Shown piece after piece: positions 53,777-60,000 of a DNA stretch of 60,000 nt; the stretch's first letter is position 1; each line of letters begins with the position of its first letter. The position numbers and the translations under genes were made by a program. The stretch lies in contig CAUYUJ010009813.1 of NCBI GenBank assembly GCA_963575745.1, positions 234,725 to 294,724 on the forward strand, given 5' to 3'. This DNA is from Prorocentrum cordatum (taxonomy: Eukaryota > Sar > Dinophyceae > Prorocentrales > Prorocentraceae). The notes under the pieces were generated by a model, which searched no databases, was not told where the DNA came from, and saw only the letters and a program-made list of their open reading frames with translations.

Positions 53777-56136
53777 ATGAGACAAGGAGGAGAGGAGGGT
53801 CTACGCAGGCTAAATGATTGCTACGAGATGAAGAAGCAGATGGGCAAAGGCTCGTACGGCTCCGTCACGCTGGCTGTCAAGAGAGACAGCAAAGCCGAGC
53901 GTGCGGTTAAGACAATCGCCAAGGAGAAGTTGAGGGGTCGTAAGAACAGGGAGAATAGCACCATGAAGCTGTTCAGGAAGGAGGTGGACACTGGCGGAAA
54001 TTCTTGCCGATCTTCATCATACTTGGGGAATGCTCTAGTCTGTGTATCAACGGGCACGCCCCGATTTCGGCCAGATGGGGGATCTGGGGGGGAGGGCGGA
54101 AGCCGTTGAGTCGTCCGTTGTCGCATCTGCGAGCGCCGCCAAAGTCGAGAAACGATCCTTGCGCTCAGGTGGAAATCATGTCCATGTTGGACCACCCCCA
54201 CATAGTGCGGCTCTTCGAGACCTTCGAGGATTCCAAGAACTATCACCTAGTCATGGAGGTGTGCAGCGGAGGTGAGCTGTTCGACCGAATTGTCAGCGCC
54301 GTGCATTTCACGGAAATTCAAGCCGCCCATTGCGTCGAGCAGATTGTCAAGGGCTTGAATTATCTGAAAGACTTTCGGTCACTGCCGTTGGCCCCTCGAC
54401 TCAGGGTATCCACAATCCCAGTGCAAAGCAATCGTGCCCGCGTGGGTAGTCGTCCCAGTGCCACTTTCGGTCGTGCTCGCCAGAAGATGTACGTGCTTGC
54501 CCGCCTGACAGCCCAACCCGGCCCACACACGCGCTTACACGCACACACACACACACACACATGTTTTGGCGTCGCGGCCACGAGCGCGGCGGTGTGGCCT
54601 AGACAGTCGAACGGGAGAACGTGCGCGGCCAACACACACACATGCACACGGTTCCCCGGCAACGCAAGAGTACCCCCCCCCTCCCCCACAGACGTATCTC
54701 GGGTTTCTTGGGATTAACGAGATGGTTGGCCCATGCAGTTGCCCACGTCGTTTGTTTTTGATGGAGGAAGCCTTGGCTAAAAAGCAGATCCGATGTTTGT
54801 TCGATCAGTTGTCGTCCATCATTGTTCTCGTGCGGGCAATTTTTGTTGAATGCCCCGTCAGCGTCTTCGTTTGATTGTCTGTCTCATCGCGAAGAAACAC
54901 CACGAGGAGCCAAACTCGTAAATCCGTGGCCCCAGGCGGGGGGCCGTGGGATATGCACACGCTCGGCATCGCTCACCGGGATCTGAAACCTGAGAACTTT
55001 TTGTGCCTCAATGACGACCCGATCGAAACGAACGTCATCAAGATAATTGATTTTGGTTTGGCAGCCCGCGTCACAAGGGGCAAGATGTTGACCACTAGCT
55101 TGGGTACGCCCTACTACGTGGCCCCCGAGGTGCTTCAGCAGTCCTACGACGAGCTGTGCGACATGTGGAGCTGCGGGGTGATAATGTACGTCCTGCTCAG
55201 CTTGAAGACAAACAAGAGTTATATAAACATTCAACCTTTAGAGCTCCGCGCAGATTTCTTGTATCGGCGCTGGGCCCCCCTGGCGGCGCCTCCAGCGCCG
55301 ATCCATGAAATCCGCGCGGAGCTCCAAAAGTTTATGTTTATGCAGTTGTTTCGTCTTCCATCAGCGGCGAGGTTCCTTTCCCTGGGTCGACTTCCGCTGC
55401 AATTCTGCAGAGGGTCGTGAAGATGAAGTATTCTTTCGGCGCCAAGACGTGGCAACACGTCTCTCAGGAAGCTCAGGAGCTGATCGGAAAGCTGTTGGTT
55501 CGCCAGGGCAGCCGGATGACGGCCGAGCACGCGCTGGAGCATAGTTGGATCAAGCAGAAGGCACCGAAAGCGCCTGGGCTTCGAAGCAGTAGCCTGATCA
55601 ACCGAATGCAGCAGTTCCAGGCCGCCAACAGGTTCAAAAAGGTTGCGTTGCAGGTCATCGCCAGCGAGATGGACGATTCGAGCGGCAACGCCTTGCGGGA
55701 GGTGTTCCATGCGCTCGACAAGAACGGTGACGGTTTGCTCACCTTCTCTGAGTTGAAGAGCGGCCTGGAAGAGGCTGGTATGGGCGATGTCACTCCCAAG
55801 ATGCAACAACTGATGTCTGGCATTGACGTCGACGAGACTGGAACGATCGATTACACAGAATTTTTGTCGTCCGCTTTGAACCCAGACGTCTACGAGAAGG
55901 AGGACATATTATGGTCGGCGTTTCAAAGATTCGACCGCGACGGTAGTGGGAAGATCTCGAAGGCAGAATTGGCCGCGGTTTTCCACCGCCAGCCAGCGAC
56001 AGATGGCATTGATGACAGTTCGAGATCAGACGTCGTGAACGATATTTTCAAGGACGTCGATCGGAACGGCGACGGTGAGATCGATTTCGATGAGTTCAAG
56101 ATCATGATGCGCAGATCGAGTTCTGTTTCCGACTGA
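53777..56136 (+). CDS. Calcium-dependent protein kinase (CDPK), four exons
   Basis: Ser/Thr kinase activated by Ca2+ through its own calmodulin-like tail. Exon 1 (53777-53983) has the Gly loop GKGSYGSV and the ATP Lys in AVKTIAK; exon 2 (54169 to about 54370) reads [20 protein letters not shown]; exon 3 (about 54940-55200) has HRDLKPEN (54974), DFG (55049) and APE (55121); exon 4 (about 55365-56136) resumes [10 protein letters not shown] and carries four EF-hand loops at 55717, 55825, 55933 and 56059, stop TGA at 56134. Intron 1 (53984-54168) is GT-AG and bounded by AGGTGGA repeats; intron 2 contains a CA microsatellite and its edges are unresolved; intron 3 is a foldback element with a non-canonical junction. 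The first ATG may not be the true start: GCAG at about 53806 could be an acceptor, placing the N-terminus on an upstream exon. Catalytic and Ca2+-binding residues look intact. Confidence 0.9.
55202..55360. mobile_element. 159-bp foldback element forming CDPK intron 3 (introner-like)
   Basis: TCAGC stands at 55197-55201 and 55361-55365. Between them, the left arm (TTGAAGACAAACAA...GAGCTCCGCGC...ATCGGCGCTGG) and the reverse complement of the right arm (TGGAAGACGAAACAA...GAGCTCCGCGCGG...ATCGGCGCTGG) align over about 70 bp at roughly 80% by eye, leaving only a short GC-rich loop. Deleting the element and one TCAGC joins CTGCTCAG to CGGCGAGGTT, giving LLSGEVPF, as the kinase fold requires. With AG at the 3' end the intron would start with CT, not GT, GC or GA. 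A related copy lies at 38.73-38.89 kb. Confidence 0.85.
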
Positions 56137-57625
56137 GACACGTCAGCAAGCGTCATTGCGCGAAAAACGAGCGGCCACGACCCAGTATCTGCGGTCAGCA
56201 GTTGCATTCCGTGTGGCAGCTAGTGATACCATCTTGTTGCCGACAACATGATGTTTCTTCGGCTTTGCTTATGTTTTGAGGTAGTGTTGACGGCATTCCA
56301 TGCCCAGTACCATTAGAATACGCTTGCAGTTCGAATTTGGGAAGTTTGAAACAATATTTGTTCACGTATGCCTCACGTGAGAAATCTGGAAGTGTCAACC
56401 GAATTCGTATACAGCATTGACTGGTGTGTTTTGTTTCCCCTTGGCCCGTTGTGACGAGCAAAATTCTGCAGTGCGTTCGGTCGTAACAGCCATCCGTTCC
56501 CCCTCTTCACTTCTCCACTTCGTTTTCCCCTTCTCCTGGCCCACTTCTTTGAACGACTTCGTTCGTTTCCCACTCGACATGTCACCAGTGCCTCCCCCCC
56601 CCACCCCCTGCCTCCCAGGGAGAAGGCTGGTGACTTAGATTTCTGGGGCCTAGCCGAGAGGTTTGGCAGCGACGGCCAGGGGATCTGAGGCCGCTCACTG
56701 CTGCCATGATATTGTACGGGTGGATCACGACGCGAAGGATGAGGATCAAAGGCAGTGCATGATCAGCTTTGTTGTCGTTGAGGGCCCAGTTGGCCGCAGG
56801 ACGACGCTCTCTGCACTTCTGGTGGAAGCATGGCTCGCCTTGAGTAAGCGGTCGCTTCACGAAATCCGATGCTGGGTGGATCCAACACAGCAGCCAGAAA
56901 AAGTCAAGCATGGGGGTTGTCTAGAGAGGGTGCGCCCGTCGCCAAAGTGGCGTAACGGCAGGCCTTTGTGGGGGTGGCGCGTGCCGTGCGGCACGGTGCG
57001 TTGACACTTTCGTGCGATATGCGACATGCTTTCGACGATTTGCAGATCAAGCTCTCGGGACATGTGCCACTGATATTTGGATACGCATCTACGCCAACAC
57101 TGGCCTCACGATTCGTCCATCATCGGTCTGCCTATCGGTCCATCCATCCGTCAATCCGCCCACATGTTAAATTCAGAGCGTCGCAACGACTAGGTTCCAG
57201 GACAGGAGGGGAAAAGGGGAGCAGAAGGCTGAATAACGACACCAGTTCAGACAATCTGATGATCCAACGGCCCCTCCTTCCCTGTCCCCCTGGCGGGGAG
57301 AGGAGCCCGATCCCGATCAAGGTCCTGTGGTCCCGGAGTCGCATCGCGCTCGATAGGGCCCATCCCGCAGCTCGACTAGGTCAGCTGACGCGGCCCCAGG
57401 GGGTGTGGCGGGGAAGCCCGACAGGCTCAGGCCTCCCTCCTCGTTGACGTTGTGCTGTCCGCTGACCCGCTCGAGCTGCGGGCTGGGCCTCACCGAGCGC
57501 GATGCGACTCGCCAGGCGGATAGGGCAGGAGGGGCCGAAGTAACTGGGCGGGTCTGCCGGGGATGTTCTACGTTGCCGCCTCGTGGGCGCTCGTGGGCGC
57601 CCCGTGCGTTGAGCGTAGACCGCAT
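56137..57625. other. CDPK downstream region, unassigned
   Basis: No AATAAA signal stands out. An open frame at 56663-57004 and several shorter ones have no recognised family. CCATCCATCCGTCAATCCG lies near 57140. Confidence 0.35.
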
Positions 57626-57629
57626 AGCC

Positions 57630-57875
57630 TATACCGCATTGCTAACACTACATCGTTTACACAACGTAGCTCACACAACATACCTTGCACGACATGGCTT
57701 GCACCAGATATATCACACCACATAGCTTCCACTCCAGCGCACACCACACTGATTGCACGGCATAGCATGCACCATAGAACTTACACAGTATGATGTTCAC
57801 ACCCCCCCATAGCTCACACCACATAGCTTATACGACAGCGCTGATGCCGCATAGCCTAAAACGCATAGCTTCCAC
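57630..57875. repeat. Degenerate CATAGCTCACAC minisatellite
   Basis: About ten imperfect 20- to 25-bp units of CATAGCTT/CACACCACATAGC type. 57876-58120 is unassigned and could contain intron sequence of the oxygenase exon that follows. Confidence 0.8.
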
Positions 57876-58120
57876 CTTCACAGTGCATTGGCTCAATGTT
57901 TGGGGTCACTCTGGCTACCATTTTCATGTGTTGGAGATACGCATGGAAGCTTCTGTTTCTTCCGAATTGTTTGGAAAGTCCCCAAGGAGATCGGTTTACC
58001 CAAAGTGGTCTTTCATGACATACTTTCAGAGTGAAAATCCTTCAGGTTCGTCTGGCGCGACCGACGCGACCGTAAAGTTTGCCATGGTGACCCCAGTGTG
58101 CCCCCCCCCCCCCCTCCCAG

Positions 58121-58253
58121 CCCAATGGGTCTGCGAGGTACTACCCGGCGTTCCCGGACGGCACCGATGTATTGCCAGGTCAGTTGAGATATGGCGAACA
58201 CACTGACTACACGGGCTTCACCATATTGTGGCAGGATACTTTGCAGAGTACAG
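58121..58253 (+). CDS. Exon of an isopenicillin N synthase-like 2OG-Fe(II) oxygenase
   Basis: After a C-run ending CTCCCAG, the frame reads SARYYPAFPDGTDVLPGQLR, then YGEHTDYTGFTILWQD, and ends at ACAG followed by GTTCGA, a GT donor. HTD is the HxD iron-binding motif, and GQLRYGEHTDYTGFTIL is the characteristic strand of 2-oxoglutarate- or isopenicillin N synthase-type dioxygenases. The preceding helix and the following second His and Arg are absent nearby; a GA/CT microsatellite follows and then a transposase relic. Either the gene has long introns reaching outside the window, or this is an orphan exon. The substrate cannot be inferred. Confidence 0.65.
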
Positions 58254-58284
58254 GTTCGAATCGAGCAGTTGGACGGAACGGGGT

Positions 58285-58459
58285 TGGCGGAGAGAAGGAG
58301 GAAGGGGGAGAGGATGGAGAGGGGGACGATGAGGGAGGAGGGGGAGGAGGAACCCTCTCGCTCTGTGTGTGTCTCTCTCCTTCTGTCTCTCTCTCTTTCC
58401 TGGTCTCTCTCGCTCTCTGTCTCTCTCTCTCTCTCTTTGTCCCTCTCTTTCTTTCTCAT

Positions 58460-58494
<35 letters not shown>

Positions 58495-58598
58495 TTCTCT
58501 CTTAAGTTCCCTCTTTCTTTCTTCGAAAGATAGGTAAACCATGTGTGTATGATACACACAGATAAATAATCATAGACGTGTATATATATACATGGTGA

Positions 58599-58634
<36 letters not shown>

Positions 58635-58690
58635 ACACATATATTGCTATATCTATATACACATACAGATGTATACATATAGATATGTAC
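58285..58690. repeat. GGAG, CT and TA microsatellites
   Basis: A GGAGGGGGAG tract is followed by CTCTCTCTC (about 58358-58500) and a TATATA/CATATA stretch (about 58578-58690). Confidence 0.93.
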
Positions 58691-58885
58691 ATCCCCGTGC
58701 ACGAGGCCTGGGCGACCGGGGCCCGGGCCACGGGGGGGTACGGGAGGACTGGGGCCTCTGGGCCCCCCCGAGACAGCCCCTGACAACCCGAAACGCCACC
58801 CGAGGGTCCCAGGAGGTCTCCAAACGTCCAAGACGGCCCATAATCCCCGAACTGTCGCTCCAGGACGCCGACGAGCCGCAACGCG
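58690..58885. repeat. TA-linked dispersed repeat, copy 2
   Basis: A GC-rich piece after the TATATA tract with CCAAGACGGCCCATAATCCC and CGCTCCAGGACG, related to 11126-11310. Confidence 0.65.
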
Positions 58886-58949
58886 AAGGGCTGCCAGAAG
58901 CGCGCGCCCCCTGCACACACGAACCCAATCTTCAGAGCACTCGACGTCT

Positions 58950-59765
58950 GAGGGCTTGCAGAAACAGGCCGTGGTCCCACTGGCGAAGCTCACGGGGATA
59001 TCCCACGCGAACACCCGCATCATGTTCGACGTCCACAACAAATCGGTGGAGTGGATTTGGAGCAACGTTGAGCAGGCTCGGAGGATGCACGTGGAGGACG
59101 TGGAGCCTTTGAATGCAGTGGGCCGAAGGTATGGGACGACGTGGAAGCCGACGAGGCGACCTTCGACACGATGGACTTGGTTGACGGCCCCGAGCCTTTG
59201 GAAGACCCGTCTCGCCCCGTCATGCGGGAGCAGTGGTTGGGCAGTGCGCAGCGCGGTAGGCCGCGTGAGCTGACCTTTGCGAGGCTGCGCCCTGAGACGG
59301 CGATGAAGCGTGCCCCTGGCCCTGCGGCCGTGCGCAAGGTAGAGTGGAAACCTTTTTTTTGTTGGGCGCGGGCTGAAAGATCGCGGTGTTATCTTTCACG
59401 CAGACCCGGCGCATTCACAAACTGCGTGCGCCTGGGGTCATTCACGATTTCTCTGTTCACAAGAAGAAGTACAAGAACGTCGGCGGCAAGAGGGCGTCCA
59501 TCCTCCCAAGTACGTCGAGCTGAAGACGTACGTACTCCCGTCGGGCGAGCACCCCATGGTCAAGAGCGGCACGCAGATCATTGGTCGCGCGTGGCGTTTC
59601 ATCAAGGACCGCGCGCACAGGAGCGCCAACGCCAAGGCAGGAACCAAGTTGCTTGCCACCAAGATCCGTTCGGCCCAGTACGACAACTGGCACAAGGACG
59701 ACGACATGTGGGCCAAGACGGGGGAGATGGTGCAGCACATCATGCGCGACGCGCTGACGGCGTGA
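58950..59765 (+). pseudogene. ISXO2/IS1595-like (Merlin-type) transposase relic
   Basis: The pieces run in order across frames. 58956-59127 gives MFDVHNKSVEWIWSNVEQAR; 59128-59350 gives DDVEADEATFDTMD (first catalytic Asp region), REQWLGSAQRGRPREL and KRAPGPAAVRKVEWKP; a T-run near 59355 breaks the frame; remnants of the next block follow (HKLRAPGVIHDFSVHKKKY). From about 59510 to the TGA at 59763 the frame reads KSGTQIIGRAWRFIKDR and KIRSAQYDNWHKDDDMW. The order matches the ISXO2-like transposase domain, common in dinoflagellate genomes. At least three frameshifts make it a pseudogene. It lacks the N-terminal zinc-ribbon part and I see no terminal inverted repeats. Confidence 0.68.
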
Positions 59766-60000
59766 TCGGCCGCGGCAGAATCCGGGCGTAGACTAGGTAG
59801 TGCGTCTGTGTTACGTCGGGCATCTGCCATGGGTTATGCTAGCACACGCTGTCAGCGCATTGACAGGAGCACAACATCACATCATCGCTTCGTTTGGACG
59901 CCGACATATAGAACGGTAGAACTCTGCGAGGGGGAGGGGGGTAGCATATATATATATATGTTCATATCATAGGTACATGTATACGTATGTGGAAATAGCT
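59766..60000. other. Unassigned end with TA microsatellite
   Basis: No gene is recognised. A TATATATATA tract at about 59947-59960 is followed by CATATG/ACGTATG phrases at the window edge. Confidence 0.6.

Noticed and set aside
58245-58265. GGTTCGAATC resembling a tRNA T-loop / B box
   Set aside because: It overlaps the donor of the oxygenase exon and there is no tRNA-like sequence around it.

Overview
The window reads as nuclear DNA of a dinoflagellate alga. This is an inference, based on: a GC-rich, gene-poor layout dominated by micro-, mini- and macrosatellites; a calcium-dependent protein kinase gene (CDPK) with introns bounded by direct repeats; a decayed Ty1/copia retrotransposon whose integrase and RNase H segments resemble those I know from dinoflagellate genomes; a tyrosine recombinase plus methyltransferase module of the same kind; and an ISXO2/IS1595-like transposase relic. 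The species cannot be named from the sequence.

Layout. 1-13 kb: TCTGTG, GAG, GAC, TGTA and TA microsatellites, several minisatellites, and two copies (about 5.9-7.4 and 9.3-10.6 kb) of one composite repeat. 13.0-15.8 kb: a decayed recombinase plus methyltransferase-like module between direct repeats. 16-19 kb: more minisatellites and unassigned DNA. 19.3-23.6 kb: two blocks of a 57-bp satellite split by an AT-rich island. 23.6-26.0 and 29.5-33.2 kb: tandem arrays of the composite repeat. 26.5-27.0 and 36.5-38.2 kb: one 90-bp satellite family in opposite orientations. 33.8-35.4 kb: a degenerate GGATCC-rich repeat field. 40.3-50.9 kb: a nearly complete 10.5-kb copia element with 203-bp LTRs, a primer-binding site, gag, protease, integrase, RT and RNase H, broken by frameshifts, stops and an inserted 294-bp inverted-repeat element. 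52-53.6 kb: further minisatellites. 53.8-56.1 kb: the one convincing, apparently intact host gene, a CDPK with a kinase domain and four EF-hands. 58.1-58.3 and 28.5-28.6 kb: isolated exons of 2-oxoglutarate/Fe(II) oxygenase type. 58.9-59.8 kb: the ISXO2-like transposase pseudogene.

The most interesting signal is introner-like. CDPK intron 3 is, end to end, a 159-bp palindromic foldback element flanked by a 5-bp target duplication (TCAGC). Removing the element plus one duplication copy restores the kinase reading frame. A second, different inverted-repeat element, also with a 5-bp duplication (GGATG), sits in gag, and its exact removal rejoins the gag frame. A relative of the kinase-intron foldback lies at 38.7-38.9 kb. 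The genes do not form an operon or a shared pathway; the window is mainly a record of repeat expansion and mobile-element decay around one signalling gene.
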